A stretch of 64,000 nucleotides of DNA from the NCBI GenBank assembly GCA_012932295.1, contig JAAONU010000001.1:25138824-25202823 (forward strand). Reading direction: 5' to 3'. Source of the stretch: Cyclina sinensis (Eukaryota; Mollusca; Bivalvia; Venerida; Veneridae). Below the pieces are notes generated by a model. The model ran no database searches. It worked only from the letters and a program-made list of their open reading frames with translations, and was not told where the DNA came from. Each line of letters opens with the position of its first letter. Position 1 is the stretch's first letter. Below, in pieces: positions 1 through 12,719 of this stretch. A program made the translations under genes and the position numbers.

Positions 1-530
1 GGGCAGTTTAATTTTGAATTTACAGACTGAATAATAAGCACTATCATGGTTTGATCTGGTTACATTATAGGTTAAAACAGTTGCCACCTACAAGATGAAA
101 GAGATGTATAAACTACATTCTTGAATTTTCATTGCAATTAAGTTAGAAGTTTAGATCATGCATACCGGTACATGTTTTACTGGTTCATCACATACATCTT
201 AAATTAGATCAAAAATTACACATAAGAATTATGTAGATTTCTTTCTATAAACAAATCCAGGTTTGTATATATGCTACCATAGTTTCTTTGGATAGCCTAT
301 GAAATTTTCAGTTGCAATGGCTACTATACTTACTTGAGAAAGAAATAAGTTTTTTGTAGAAGAGTAAGTAATGTAGACCTTTGCATTTTCATGACCTATT
401 ATTACATGAGAACGAAAGTAGTTTATTTCAGTAGAATAAAGAATGTACGTTTTTAGGTTAACAAGTTTGCCTTTCTGCAACCTTTCTGTGTTACTTCAAT
501 TATAAAAAAGTTTTTGGCAGCTTAGATTTA
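1..530. other. AT-rich non-coding stretch
   Basis: No convincing coding sequence, RNA gene or repeat was recognised. Short open frames here have no recognisable motif or splice context. Confidence 0.5.
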
Positions 531-539
531 TCCTGTTCA

Positions 540-690
540 ATGACTGTTTCCTGGGTTCAAGCCAGTACTTGCGCCAAATGTGGAAAGCAGATGGATCACT
601 ATAGGCTATTCCCAGGTTGAATATGATCCAGCGACATATCCACGTGATACAGTGCTCTACCAATTCAGTGTGGCTTCTTCACAAAGCTGT
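540..690 (-). repeat. tRNA-derived SINE remnant
   Basis: Read on the minus strand, this stretch has an A-box-like run (TTGGTAGAGCACTG, near 665-652) followed about 35 bases later by a B-box-like run (GATCATATTCAACC). This is the internal pol III promoter layout of tRNA-headed SINEs. No intact cloverleaf can be drawn, so a functional tRNA gene is unlikely. The far side holds a second B-box-like GGTTCAAGCC on the plus strand, so the boundaries are uncertain. Confidence 0.4.
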
Positions 691-883
691 TGAAGAGATT
701 TAATGAAAAATGTACAAGATTCAAATAAGGTCAGAAAATGTACATGACAGATGCATTTATATTTTGATACATATAAAATTTTCAATTAATGAAATCTGTT
801 TTGTAAGTTTCTTATGGGATTAGATGTTCATATAGATGTTTTTATGTTAATTTATTTAAGTAAGATTTTAGCTCAACATTTTT

Positions 884-1478
884 ATGCTCCCCGAAGGGCG
901 AGCATATAGTTGCCGCTTTGTCCATCCGTCCTACCCGTCCGTCCGTCATAATTTTGTCTGGAGCATAACACAAAAACTATGAAAGATATCAAGACCAAAC
1001 TTCATAGGTAGTTAGATCTCATTAAGGAGCAGTGCAGTGCACAAGAATCATAACTCTTGCTTTATTAATTTTTGAGTTATTGCCCTTTGAAATTTCTCAT
1101 ACTTATTTTTTGTCCGGGGCATATCTCACAAAGTATAAGAGTTATCAACTTGAAAATTTATAAGTAGATAGATCTTATTGATGAACAGTGCAGTGCACAA
1201 GAACCATAACTCTTGCTTTATTAATTTTTTATTTATTGCTTTTTGAAATTTCTCATACTTATCTCACAAAGTATAAGAGATATTAACATGAAACTTTATT
1301 GGTAGATAGATCTCTACGAGGAGAAGTGCAGTGTGCACCGTAACTCTATTTTGCATAATTTAGGAGTTATTGCCCTTTGTTATTTTTCATACTTTAAAAA
1401 AAATACATATTAAACAATAGCCCTTTTGGAATTGGCATTTATTCGGGGAGCATCCATCGGTTCTACCGATTTCTTGTT
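884..1478. mobile_element. Tandem-core element with inverted GC-rich ends
   Basis: The left end ATGCTCCCCGAA (884-895) is the exact reverse complement of TTCGGGGAGCAT (1442-1453). Just inside the left end is a short CCGTCCGTCCGTC tract. The interior holds about three diverged copies of a 138-156 bp unit, recognised by GTGCAGTGCACAAG-like cores near 1030, 1187 and 1325. No coding capacity is seen. The structure is that of a non-autonomous element carrying tandem repeats, a style common in bivalves. The transposition mechanism is not shown by the sequence. Confidence 0.6.
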
Positions 1479-1710
1479 TTTTGTAGGTCTGTGTAATGAT
1501 AGGTCATTTAGCTTCCAGTTCAGTCCTGCACACTAATTCAGACTGAACTTGTCCCTTTCTTACACCTAAAAATGAGACATAACTTGTACTAGCATATTTG
1601 GATTTTTGTCATATCTGCAACATGGACAGTAATTTTCTACTGTCATACATATTTTTTTCTAACAAGTGCAGTTAACTGCGAGTTCCTAGCTTTTTCAAGT
1701 AAGTAGGCTT

Positions 1711-3050
1711 TTACAGAACTTTTGAAATGTCCAGTCTTGGTAAGTCATTAATTGCATTATAAAAGAAAGTTACATTATCTTTCCCATAACATTTCGGGGC
1801 TTTAAAATTGTACTGATTCGCCCAAGTGGAATAGCAATGTATATCTTTAACAGGTACAAAATTTTCTTTCATATATGAGGGGCACTGGTTATTGACAATT
1901 TTAAATACATGGTTCAGACGTAATTGCTTATTTCGATTTTCTACATTTAACAAAGACATATCAGCAAGTCTTTACAGTATTGACACTTTCTCTGGGCCCC
2001 ATGCCGTGTATAAATCTAACGATTTTATTTTGACAAATTTGAAGCTTGTTTTTTAAACATTTGCTCAGACTTATGTACCAAGAAGAACATGAGTAATCTA
2101 GGTGGCACTGTATAAGTGCTGAACATAAATATATTCTGGTTTTGTTATCAAAAAACCTTGCTAGTCTGTACATAAATTTAAAATGTGAATTTACCTTGCA
2201 AAGAATATTATTAACAATAGTATCACTGGACAAAGAATTATCAATATTTAGACCTAGATAATCAACAGATTGTGTGGACTCAGTAATATGTCCATTACAA
2301 ACTATTTTAAAATCTTTAACTTGTTTAAGCTTTTGTTTTGAACAAAAAATAAGACATTCAGTCTTTCCAAGATGTAATGACAATTTGTTTTTCACAAGCC
2401 AAGATGAACAGGACTCCAGTGTATGTCCGAGTTTTTGAGAAATAACACTTAGGTTTTTGTGAGCAAAAAGAATTGCACTGTCCTCAGCATACAGGATAAG
2501 TTTACATTCAGGATCAATACTAATAATCATGTCATTTACATAGCACAAAAATAGAACAGGACCCAGGATGCTGCCCTTGGGAACCCCACATGTAACAGGC
2601 TTATATTCTGATAAAATATTATCAACACTAACAGTTTGTTTTCTACTTCTAAAATAAGACACAAACCAGTCAGTATTTGAAATACCCATTTATTTAAGTT
2701 TTCCACATAAAATATCATGGTTGACAGTATCAAAGGCTTTTTGTAGGTCTAACATTACCATGCCTGTGTATAAACCCTTAGAATTATTATTTCTGATATG
2801 ATCCATAAGGTGGATAAGACATGTATCAGTGGAATAAGAATTTCTAAAACCAGACTGCACTTCATACAATAAATTATTGTCAACTAAAAACTTTTCAAGT
2901 TGTGAATACACAAATTTTTTTAAAATTTTAGACACAATACTAAAAATACTAACAGGTCTATAATTTCCTACTTCCAGATTACTATTGTCTATAATTGTCA
3001 CCTTGTCTTTTGTTGAGATATTTTCCTTGTTTTTTTCTGATTTTAATTTC
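1711..3050 (-). pseudogene. Degenerate non-LTR retrotransposon reverse transcriptase (Jockey/CR1-like)
   Basis: The minus-strand frame encodes an RNA-dependent DNA polymerase domain. In order it shows NYRPVSI, the KAFDTVNHDIL block, GVPKGSILGPVLF and a YAED box where active families have YADD, then the C-terminal region (KNKLQICQNKIVRFI). It is broken by an in-frame TAA at 2692-2690 and by a one-base frameshift near 1965-1980, after which the frame resumes as LLNVENRNKQLRLNH. The YADD-to-YAED change alters a catalytic Asp, so the copy is dead. The endonuclease part of such an element was not found upstream, which suggests 5' truncation. The family assignment rests on motif style only. Confidence 0.85.
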
Positions 3051-3059
3051 TCCTTTTAT

Positions 3060-5040
3060 GGAAAATTCTATTGTTAATTATGTCAGTAAATCATGTCGTG
3101 TTAACTTCCTGATGTATTTTCTTATTATCTGTCATTTTGTTTTTGCTAAAAAAGGAAATGAGGACTGGTTTTTGTTGATGTCTTTTATGAAACCAACTTG
3201 TAATTTTTTTGTATTTGTTGGCCACTTTCATTTCATCTTAAAGGGGCGTGGTTCTTGCAGCCATTGTCTTGAACAGTTCATGAATTACACTTCATTCCAA
3301 AAATATGGACAACATTTTGAACCAAACAATTAAATGAAATTACAGCATGTCAGACCAAAAGATTTTTTGTCTCTTCTCTCATATGGTCTATATTTGTCTT
3401 TAATAATTATATTCGATTTATCACAGTTTGCACGGCTTGTACATGGTCTGAAGTCACAGTCTTTTTTTAATAGTCTAACAAAGGTCATAGTCTTTATGTT
3501 ATAGAATGACAAAACATATGCCTGATATGTCAATTTACTCAAACCTGTATTCAGGAACCACTTATGAAAATCTGACTGGGCTTTCATTACTTGCTATTTC
3601 TATAAAAAGTTTACTGAAGATGCTTTTTCCACTCGAGGTCTTTTATTAAAGGTGGTCTTTGGGCACAAGTCTTCTCTTGTCAGAGGTTTGTCTGAACTGC
3701 ATCAGAGATGTCTTTGTTTTTGTTGTTGCATTTGCTGAGATAAGCAAACATTGTATTTTTTATGTTTCTAGAGCATCCTGTTCACTCTTATAACTTCATT
3801 TAACTCATTGTGATAATACTTGAGAAATGATGATTGTAAATTTTTAAAAATGCCTTTTGTAATAAATTATTTTGACAACTTTTCATTATGTTTTTTATAT
3901 TTTGCCTATTGTACTGAAGTGCGCAGCTTTATATGTTCACTTATTTAAAGACATTATATATATTTGGCCATGACTGCAACCCAAGTTCTTACACCTGAAG
4001 ATATTCATGTCTTAGTGTTGAAGCCTATGGCTAGGGAGAATGGGTTTACGCTGCTGATTCCGTATCACACCTTGGGGGTCCTGTTGCACGTGTGACTTTC
4101 ATGTCTTTGCCCAAAGGCACTTTATACATGCATGATTCATTTGTAAGACAGTGTGTCTGTTTATTTCCTCGCATTGATCATTTTACCTCAGTATGTATTT
4201 TTAGAGAACAAAAATATGACAACAAAAAGGCATTGATGTATTGTTTGGGCATGCATAGATCTAGCCTTCTAATGATTGAGTGTTCAAAGAAAGCTGTTGA
4301 CAGCTTAAAGCAAGACATTTCCACAACAATCCACTTAACCACTGTAGCTGCTGATTGATATTGTATTCATACTTGTTTCAGTCAGAGTAACTTTTTAAGC
4401 GAAAAATATATTATTTTAAATATCTGAATAAAAACATCGGTAGTTTTAACTGAAAACCTTTTCTGCATGGAGTTAGCCTCTTTGTTCCGACCTCCCTGGT
4501 CCAGTTATCCGCCCTAACTGGAGTGCCTATCGCATTTTTCACTTCTAATCATAAACTTTGCTTTATTATAAATCTCCGAAGAACAAGGATTTAAGACCTC
4601 TCCACTGATCGCATATGGTACCATTTTCCCTTCCCGGTAGGCCTCGCGTTTGCACGCAGTCATGCTTCACCTGGTCGTCCCATTCGTGTATTACAATGGT
4701 TACATAAGGATAAATTGCTGTCTCGTTTGTTGTTTTAATTTGGTTAGATATCTACCTTTTGAATATACTTGGAATCGCACAATATTCACAATAGTTGTTA
4801 TTTCTAGTTCCACGTACAGTATCGGGACATGCAGAATCGCATTTATCGTCTGCTGTCACATTTTATTGTTTTGTCGTCTGCATTCTACCGTATTTATACT
4901 GCACATAATTACAAACTAAACAAATAGTAGTTTACAAGTACACAAGTAAATCAACCCGACGATCTAAGCAAACAATTTGTCCGATAAGAAAAAAGCCCCC
5001 GGCTTAACGTCGCATAATAAACACGATTTACAGCTTTCAG
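3060..5040. other. Intergenic region upstream of the KLHL gene
   Basis: No supported gene. Open frames at 2995-3333, 4092-4358 and 4650-4919 have no recognisable domain and biased AT composition. The last 600 bases are slightly less AT-rich and probably lead into the KLHL promoter. Confidence 0.45.
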
Positions 5041-5044
5041 TGAC

Positions 5045-5050
5045 CACGTG
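5045..5050. promoter_or_regulatory. CACGTG E-box upstream of the KLHL start codon
   Basis: A palindromic CACGTG in the context GACCACGTGACAT lies about 137 bases before the ATG at 5187. USF/TFE-type bHLH-ZIP factors bind this motif in animals. Whether it is used here is inference from position only. Confidence 0.35.
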
Positions 5051-5121
5051 ACATGTATAATCAATGAAACCATACAAACACTGACAGTCTGTAAATGTAT
5101 TGAGTGGAGTCGTGTTTCAAA

Positions 5122-5151
5122 ATGGATTTCAGAATGGGATATTTTGTGTAG
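5122..5151 (+). other. Short upstream open reading frame in KLHL leader
   Basis: An ATG at 5122 opens a nine-codon frame that ends at TAG 5149-5151, 35 bases before the KLHL start. If the transcript starts upstream of it, this uORF could lower KLHL translation. The transcript start is not known. Confidence 0.35.
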
Positions 5152-5186
5152 ACTTCATTTTTAGACAGAGACATACATTTTGGATT

Positions 5187-5229
5187 ATGGCTGAAGACGA
5201 CACATCAAGCGAGCAGTCCCTCGCCTCAG
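5187..5229 (+). CDS. KLHL coding exon 1
   Basis: Fourteen codons (MAEDDTSSEQSLAS) plus one base, ending at CAG|GTAAAA. It is linked to exon 2 by phase: the split codon becomes GAT and continues the acidic Ser/Asp run. The exon is too short to be found by length, and it supplies the ATG that the large exon lacks. Confidence 0.8.
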
Positions 5230-8200
5230 GTAAAAACAGTTACACCTTGGTCACAAATGTGTTTGATTTGCCAAGTCTTAAAGACCATTTGTTACTTCCT
5301 TCATGTAACATACTAGAGGATATGATGTGTTAAATTTGCACAATACCTTTTTACAATATTTCGACACATCTTTTATGTGTCATTTTAGCTTCACTTTAAT
5401 ATATAGATACACTTAAACTAAAATCCGACCAGTCAACAAATAGCAATATTTCTACACCTTTTTGCCATGACGTGCTTAAATTTACCAACGTATACTATTA
5501 CTGTTTTGTAAATACACTAGTTTCCTACATCAAGACATTCCGACCTTTTTTTCGATTACATTGTAGTATACATGTAAATACACTGTGTGACATTTTCGTT
5601 TGTAAAAATGCAGAAATGTGCTCTGAAGGCACGGGTGTGTCGATAAAAGAGACATTTTTACAAGTATGAACAAAGTATCTACAGTACATAAAATTATGAG
5701 AAGTAAGGTATGGGCTTTTCAGAAAGGTTAAACATTTTAAAATCACTACGTAGCGAAGAAGCGAATATAAAAGGGGTCACCCTGTCCGTTTATTGAATAA
5801 TGCCATTTTTATAAAGATATCAGACGTTTACTCTGACTCATTGTGTATTTTACGCCTATATATAGAGGTACAACTTGTCTTTCCAGATACGAATCTTACA
5901 AAAAAATTGAAAACCGCTAAAATAAATTTTAAGCGCTATCAAGTGTGCGGCCTACCGAAAACAACTTTACACATTCATTTATTGCACAGATAAAAGCCAC
6001 ATAGCTTGAAATTTGACCTTGTATAGTGTTCAAGTGGTTTAGGATAAAACGATTTATTTATATTTTCCAATTCGTCCGAAACTAATGACTGTTGCAACCA
6101 ACTGCATTAGTCTCAGTGCTTCAGGCAGGATGCTGCTTATCGACCATCCTAAAAGTTAGCACAATATTCAACTTTTGAGTACAATTATTTGGACTACCAA
6201 CTGCAGTGGCTTGCACGACTAGCATCATTGGGTCTCCATGAACAAACCAAATGAGTGAATGAGGGAAGGAATGAACGAGTGAACGAATGACCCTAAGAAA
6301 GACCAAACGGACGATAAAAAGGAAGAAACGAATACATTTATGAAACGGTGAATGATTTGCTAACAAATAAGTATTCAGATTCAGTGAGCGCATGACTGAA
6401 AAATAAATGAACGAGTGCATGACTGAATAATCAAGTAAATATAAGGACTGCCTACAACTTGGACTAATGTAAACAGCTTAGCATTGATTAACTACTGAAA
6501 TGTTTGAATTTCTGCTAAAGATCCTACATTACTTTCTTATAATAAATATCCATTAGACGTGTGAATCAATTTTCTCTTTGAAACTCGATTATCTTATCCG
6601 TGGCTGTGTGACCTTGTGGGATTTCAAGTCTGCTACTTACGAAATGGGAGGTTGAAGGTTTGACTCCCAGCTGGAGATTTTTTTCTGAATCAACCGCTGT
6701 AGGTATGCACCAGGACGAAGGCTTAAATAAACAAACTACTAAACATTTAGCATCAAGCCATCATTGATTCTTGGCAGTTTTTACTTTTGTCTATGAGGAT
6801 CTATTGATTATCCATAAAGACGACATTTAACCTGATTAGGTCCGTAAACCCAGTAAGTGTTGTTAATTAAAGCTCCCAGTCAGAACATTGCCTTTGCGTA
6901 ACTCTGCATCTGCATATAGAATGTACTAATTTCTAGCAACTGAGCTTGCGAACTAAAACTGACGAAATCATCAGTATAGAATTACAAAATCATTCTTATA
7001 CATCTGCATATAGAATGTACTAATTTCTAGCAACTGAGCTTGCGAACTAAAACTGACGAAATCATCAGTATAGAATTACAAAATCATTCTTATACAAGCC
7101 GAGAAACTCGTCAAGAACTGAAAGTAGTGTACTAGTATATCTAAGTTTATCTAGTTTCACACTTGTTGACACGTATTTCTGAGCTGTTGAAGACACCTAA
7201 TCTTCCAGTTTATTTCAACTACATGCGATTGCATTTCGAATAATTAAGAGATGAAGAGAGATGAGATATGATATTAAAACACTGTAACCACATATTTCTT
7301 CCACATACAGGAAAGTATATGTTTAGCCAATCCTTTTCTACTTGTATTTTCGTAAAAAGCCCAACAACATTTTAATCCGTAGTTTTTTCGAAAGCGATAC
7401 ACCGCAGAATTACTCATAATTACCATTATCTATTTTCGTATATACATATGTAATATATCACTATAATAGAATTCAAGACTGCATTGAATAACTTTCTGTT
7501 ACATCAATTATGTTGTAATAGATAGACGATACTACGAGAGCTGTCGATTCACAATGCATTGGTACTGTCAACATGCACTTGAATATCTTCCCTTGGACTG
7601 TTCCTTATAACGATAAAATATGTCGCTGAGATTAATTGAAGCTCGTACTTGAATGTCACTGAGTTTAGCGAAGGTTTGTATTCTTAAGTTCAATACATAA
7701 GCGAAGGATCGTACTCTTGTGTTTCTGAGTTTAGCGAAGGTTTGTACTCGTGTGTTTCTGGGTTTAGCAAAGGTTCATACTCGTGTTAAAATGAGTTAAG
7801 CGAAGGTTTATACTCGTATGTTACTGAGTTTAGCAAAGGTTTGTACTCGTGTTAAAATGAGTTAAGCGAAGGTTTATACTCGTATGTTACTGACTTTAGC
7901 AAAGGTTTGTAATTGTATGTTACTGAGTTTAGCGGAGGTTTGTAATCATACGTTACTGAGTTTAGTGGAGGTTAGTAATCGTATGTTACTGTGTTTAGCA
8001 GAAGTTCATACTGGTATGTTTCTGAGTGTGACGGAGGTTTGTTCCTGCACGTTAATGAGTTCAACGAAGGTTTTATGTTCGTATGTTATATCTACTGACA
8101 TTGAAGGAAGATCGTACACGCATGCAAGTGAGTTTCATGGAGGTTATATGCATCGACCTTACACAGGAATTTACTTGAATCATCATTAAGCAGATTTAAC

Positions 8201-11200
8201 CAAATTAGCCAGGAAGAAAAATAAATGAAAAAAAAATTGACGGAGAGTTTGACGGCGAAAAATGAGAAGGATGTTACCATGAAACAAATGACAAGGAAAG
8301 ATATGTTATGGTAGATTGAAGGAGAATTGATTAATACACAGAAAAACGGATGAAAGAAGACAGTAACAATGGTGATACTATTGAACGAAATTATAGATTT
8401 ATGTAGAAATGAAAGAAAGTGAATGGAATAATGAACGAATGAATGAGAGGTTGAATCGATGAGGGAATTAAGGTCAAATACGCTGGGGGAAGGAACATTG
8501 TCTCATCGTTGAACAAGGATTTTCTCTTAAACCAAGAAATAAGTACTTAGGATAGTTAATTTTCATCTGCCGAGTACTCGTATTCATACCAAGTACTCAT
8601 TTTCTTACAAAGTACTGATATCTGTGACCAGTACTCATATTAATGCAGAGTACTGATATTGAGTATTGATGTAAAATACTCGTTTCCATGACAAGTACTC
8701 GTATCCAAATAAAGTACTCATATTCATGTCAGGTACTCGTTATTCGTACCAAGTACTTGTATTCATGCAATACACTTGTATTGAAATATTGACGAGCTAT
8801 CGATTTTCAGAACGTAAAGTTAACTGCTTATTAATGATTTACTCATCAGCAGCCTTTCTAATTACTCAAAAATGTGTTCACATTTTTCTGCTAAAGTTGT
8901 TTTAAGAAAACAAAAACGAGAGAAATAAAAACATGTACAAGATACAAACGTATGTAAAACAAGTCTAACATAGTGTAACAACAGGCATTAAAAGGTAGTA
9001 AACGTCACACGAACACGCTTCTCACTTGAAAGTTATGATGTGTTGTTGAGAACATTACAATTTTAGTCACATGAACGCATTTTAAGATTGCTTAAGTGTT
9101 TTCTTCCTTATTAAAGTGCAGTGTAACTTGCATCTTTATACAGTGAAAGATTTGGAAAAAAAGTAGTTATAATGTTTTGGGAAGAGGACATCTTTAGAAT
9201 GCAATGGAGGTGGAAGTAGAGATAAGAAAAGCAGGTTAATTTGATCTCTTGTTTCTTTGCATGTGATCATTATTTTATCATATTTTCATGGATTTTGCCT
9301 ATGAAATTAAGATATCATGCTGTAGAAAAACGTATAGAAATTCAAAAACCTAACTCGCTCTATAGGACGTAAATATACACTTGTTATGACGTGAAATCAC
9401 AGTGGTGACGTAACTTGTTTCTGAACAACGTGGATTTAACGCCACATGATGTTGAATACGTTTACATGTTTAGAAACAAAACAAAAACAAACACGTTCGA
9501 CTCTTTTAGTACATAGAAAGTTGTGTTAATATATATTTATAGAGAAAGAGAGAGCATGAACCAGTTGAAATCTTTTCAACTCAAGTTATATGGGGTATTT
9601 GTTTAAGCATATTGTTGTATTGAATTGTATTTGTACACCCAGGACACACTGCTTTTTTATCGTTATCTATCCAATATTTATGTTGAAATCAACACGGTAT
9701 AAAGTCTTTACTTCCAAACAGTCGATTCTTAACTTTCAGAGGACGATATTTTTCAATATTCTAAAGACGCAAATTTAGGACTCTTGTTTAAGGACGTGTA
9801 TTTGCAAAATATGAAGAAAAAAATGTTTACAACAAAATGCCTCGGTGTTGAACGTATGGATTTGAAAACAATATACATTTTACTTTTCATTAGAAGGCGA
9901 GTTCTCGCATAATTCTTTTCAAAGAGCTTTCAGGGAGTTCCAAAGTATATGAGTATTTGAATACATGAGTATTTGAATACATGAGTATTTGAATACACCA
10001 TTGTATTACAAAATAAATACATGCAGATGAACAAGTTGAATAAAGACACACTAGATTGCGGTATGTCCGGACTATAAGCATGTATAATAACTAACACAGT
10101 ATATATTACACCGTGGTGACCTTACCAACTTTACTTCAGTCAACAGTACAAGAACATACAGATGTGTATTTACACGAAAAAAATAAGTATATATGCATTG
10201 AGATACTAACATATGGTAACATTTGTTCCTGATAACCAAGATAAATATATTGAATTGTTAATGATGTTGATATTTTACATGTCAATTAAACATGAGACTT
10301 TCGTTCAGATATCAGACTAACCTATTTTGCCATTGTTCAGTCTGCTTAAATTGTTTAAATTGCTGACTTATGACCAAGTAGAGTTAGGGACTGGATATTG
10401 GCTTAAATCTAATTAGCGTGCTGACAAAATTTGAGAAACATTTCTGGAGGAAAAAGGTGTCTGTTTGGTGGTTAATAATTCATAGCGCATATCGATTTAA
10501 AAAAAAGTTCAGACAAGAAAAATACGACTAAATTAAGAAACTGTGACCTCTCAAAATTGCGTATCTGTGTTTAGAATATGTTATGTGTATTAATATATTA
10601 AGTTGGTATTGAATCACTGTTAACTGATTATCCAGTTAAGGTGTTCAGATTTGCAGTTTGGAAGATAATTTCTGGAGGAGTAAATTCATAAATAATTCAG
10701 TGTTATTGAAAACAAGGCATGGTTTACAAAATTAGTTAGCATCAGCGAACTGGTTGGATTTAAAAAGATGGAGTAGAAATAGGGTACAAAACATAACAAT
10801 CACGTATATTTTTTCTAGCATTAGGGTGTACGTTATTTTCAACTCTTTCAGATTCGGATGATTTGGAGGAGGACGATGACGCAGAATGTGACAACCAGAG
10901 TATGACGTCATCTTCTAGCACCGTTGTCACACCTCGCTTGAACCATTTGTCAGAGGGGCTCGAAAAACTATGGCTGACCGGTGCGCATTCAGATATAAAA
11001 ATAACAGTAGAGAACAGGGTTTTTAATTGCCACAAAGCAGTTCTGTTTGCGACATCTCCATATTTTGACGCCATGTTTTCTTCTGGAATGCGCGAGAGTG
11101 TTAGTGGCGAAATAACATTTAAAGAAATGGAAGCGGACACTTTTGAGTTGGTAATGGAGTATATATACACAGGAAAAGAAGTTGTGACACAAGAGAACGT

Positions 11201-12704
11201 GATAAAACTGTTGAAAGCGTCTTCCTTGCTGCAAATTAAAGCTTTGTGCGAGAAGTGTGAGGCTATTCTAGAACCTTTTATAGATCTGGATAATTGTATT
11301 GATATTTGGAGACTGTCGTTGATTCACAGTTGGGAAAAGGTGAGGGTAAGAGCCGTACGAAAAATTCTGAAAAACTTCGTACAGCTTTACAAAACAGACG
11401 CTTTCATGCGTCTGGACGCGTATGAATTGATCCAAATCATTAAAGACGATGATCTTGAAGTTTCGGCAGAAGAAGTGGTATTAGACGCGGTGTTTGCATG
11501 GGCAAAACGTGGTGATCCTAGCTGTAGAAAGCAAAAACTTGGTCAGATATTAGGTAATGTAAGACTTGGTCAAATTTCTGCTGAAAGACTGTCGATGTTG
11601 AAAGCTAGTCCGACATCTCCGGTTCTAGACGATCATGTCGCGCAACAGTACATAGATGATGCAATACAATACAGGCTACTTCCAGCGCGCCGACAGGAGT
11701 TCAATTCTTCTGTAACCCACTTCAGACGCTGTAGTCAGTTCGATGAAGTTCTAGTCGTTATGGGCGGGTGCATGTCTATGCATCCGCCATACAAACGTTG
11801 TAATGATGTATTAGGATACAGTTTTGCAGAAGAGAAGTGGTATAAGCTTGAATCCTTGCCATACGATCCGGGTATCGAATTCGCGACCTGCACGTACGGA
11901 AATGACATTTTCCTCACGGGTGGAGGCAGTAGAACTCAGACCTTTTTAAAGTATCGTGCTGATAAAAATAAATGGAAGATTGGAAAACCTTTGAATCAAG
12001 GTCGTAGACGACATGTTATGGTAGCGCTCACTAACACCCTTTACGTGATAGGAGGATATGACCACCGGCTGGCAGAAGGAAACCGAATGTTAGCTAGTAT
12101 TGAAAAGTACGATATGAGCGAAGATGGTTGGGAAGAAGTTGCGCAACTTCCGATTCCTGTTAGTTCTTTCTCGTCTGCTGTAACGGGTGAAAAAATTTTG
12201 TTATTTGGCGGAGAGAAAAATGACAAAATGGACACAGGTGCAGTGCAGTGTTTCGACACTAGAACTAACGAGTGCACGAAAATCACTAGTCTTTCAATCA
12301 TTTCAAAACTTACAAAAGCTGTGACGTCAGGAAGGAGAATATTTATTATTTTCTTCAGCGGAAAAATTGTGGAATACAATCCATTTGGAAACGGGCAAGT
12401 TTGCAATCTTGTGGGCACGGTAAAATCTTTCCGACGAATACACTATGGAGCGGTGCAGTATAGAGGAAACATTTTCATCGTCGGTGGCGAGAACGAGGAC
12501 ACGTCGTTAACGCGGGAAATGATCGTGTTCAAAACCGACAGGGGTGAAGCTGAAAAGGCTAGAGTTCCTTTGCCTAATGCAAGACTTATTGATAGTTGTG
12601 TAAAGATAGCAATAAATAAAAAGTTTCTCTTGGAGGAGAAAACTGAAGGAGATGCCTCGGAGACTACGCAAGCAGAACCTCAAGATGCCAACAACAATAA
12701 CTAA
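5187..12704 (+). CDS. Kelch-like protein (BTB-BACK-Kelch), two coding exons
   Basis: Coding exons 5187-5229 and 10852-12704 join in phase (G|AT gives Asp) into a 631-residue protein. Family knowledge: KLHL proteins are substrate adaptors of cullin-3 ubiquitin ligases in the cytoplasm. The order is an acidic Ser-rich N-terminus, BTB (about 54-154, with HSDIKI, CHKAVLFATSPYFDAMF and YIYTG), BACK (about 159-265), the linker YRLLPARR, and a six-blade Kelch propeller. Gly-Gly doublets lie near residues 318, 370, 414, 466 and 558; the fifth blade lacks its doublet. The start is the first in-frame ATG before a good donor (TCAG|GTAAAA). The tail is hydrophilic and Asn-rich. The vertebrate orthologue cannot be named; bivalves have expanded KLHL sets. 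Confidence 0.9.
6590..6730 (+). repeat. tRNA-like SINE fragment
   Basis: A B-box-like GGTTTGACTCCCAG near 6656 follows a weak A-box-like segment about 50 bases upstream. The following text (CACCAGGACGAAGGCTTAAATAAAC) looks like a SINE body. It is degenerate. Confidence 0.3.
6907..7094. repeat. Perfect 94 bp tandem duplication
   Basis: The 94 bases 6907-7000 are repeated directly at 7001-7094 with no difference that I can see. Identity implies a recent duplication, or an assembly artefact. Confidence 0.9.
7640..8120. repeat. 33 bp minisatellite
   Basis: About fourteen diverged copies of a 33 bp unit typified by TTTAGCGAAGGTTTGTACTCG plus GTATGTTACTGAG. Because 33 is a multiple of three, part of the array (7884-8189) stays open as an 11-residue repeat, but nothing else suggests translation. 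Confidence 0.8.
8574..8785. repeat. 19 bp minisatellite
   Basis: About ten to eleven copies of a 19 bp unit of the form GTACTCGTATTCATACCAA, with one longer unit near 8650-8675. Copies differ at several positions but keep GTACTC or GTACTG at the unit start. Confidence 0.8.
9950..9998. repeat. 16 bp tandem repeat, three copies
   Basis: GAGTATTTGAATACAT is repeated three times in a row. The core GTATTTGAATAC is nearly self-complementary. Confidence 0.8.
10852..12704 (+). CDS. KLHL coding exon 2 (BTB, BACK and Kelch)
   Basis: Follows the acceptor CTCTTTCAG. It begins with two bases that complete the split Asp codon and runs open to TAA at 12702-12704. It holds the whole BTB, BACK and propeller without an intron, which is unusual for KLHL genes and recalls a retrocopied body with a later-acquired first exon. 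CpG content is visibly higher than in the flanking DNA, as expected for coding sequence here. Confidence 0.93.
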
Positions 12705-12710
12705 CTAATT

Positions 12711-12716
12711 AATAAA
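12711..12716 (+). terminator. Candidate AATAAA polyadenylation signal, very close to the stop
   Basis: AATAAA lies 7 bases after the KLHL stop. That would give a very short 3'UTR, so a later signal (AATAAA near 13724 or 13979) may be used instead. No transcript evidence is available. Confidence 0.25.
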
Positions 12717-12719
12717 AAA

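Larger units (their letters stand above)
5230..10851 (+). other. KLHL intron 1
   Basis: A 5.6 kb intron with donor GTAAAA at 5230 and acceptor CTCTTTCAG ending at 10851. It holds a tRNA-like SINE fragment, a 94 bp tandem duplication and three minisatellites, listed separately. No additional coding exon was recognised. Confidence 0.7.

Noticed and set aside
6907..8785. CRISPR-like array
   Set aside because: The repeats are contiguous minisatellites without unique spacers, in a eukaryotic intron.
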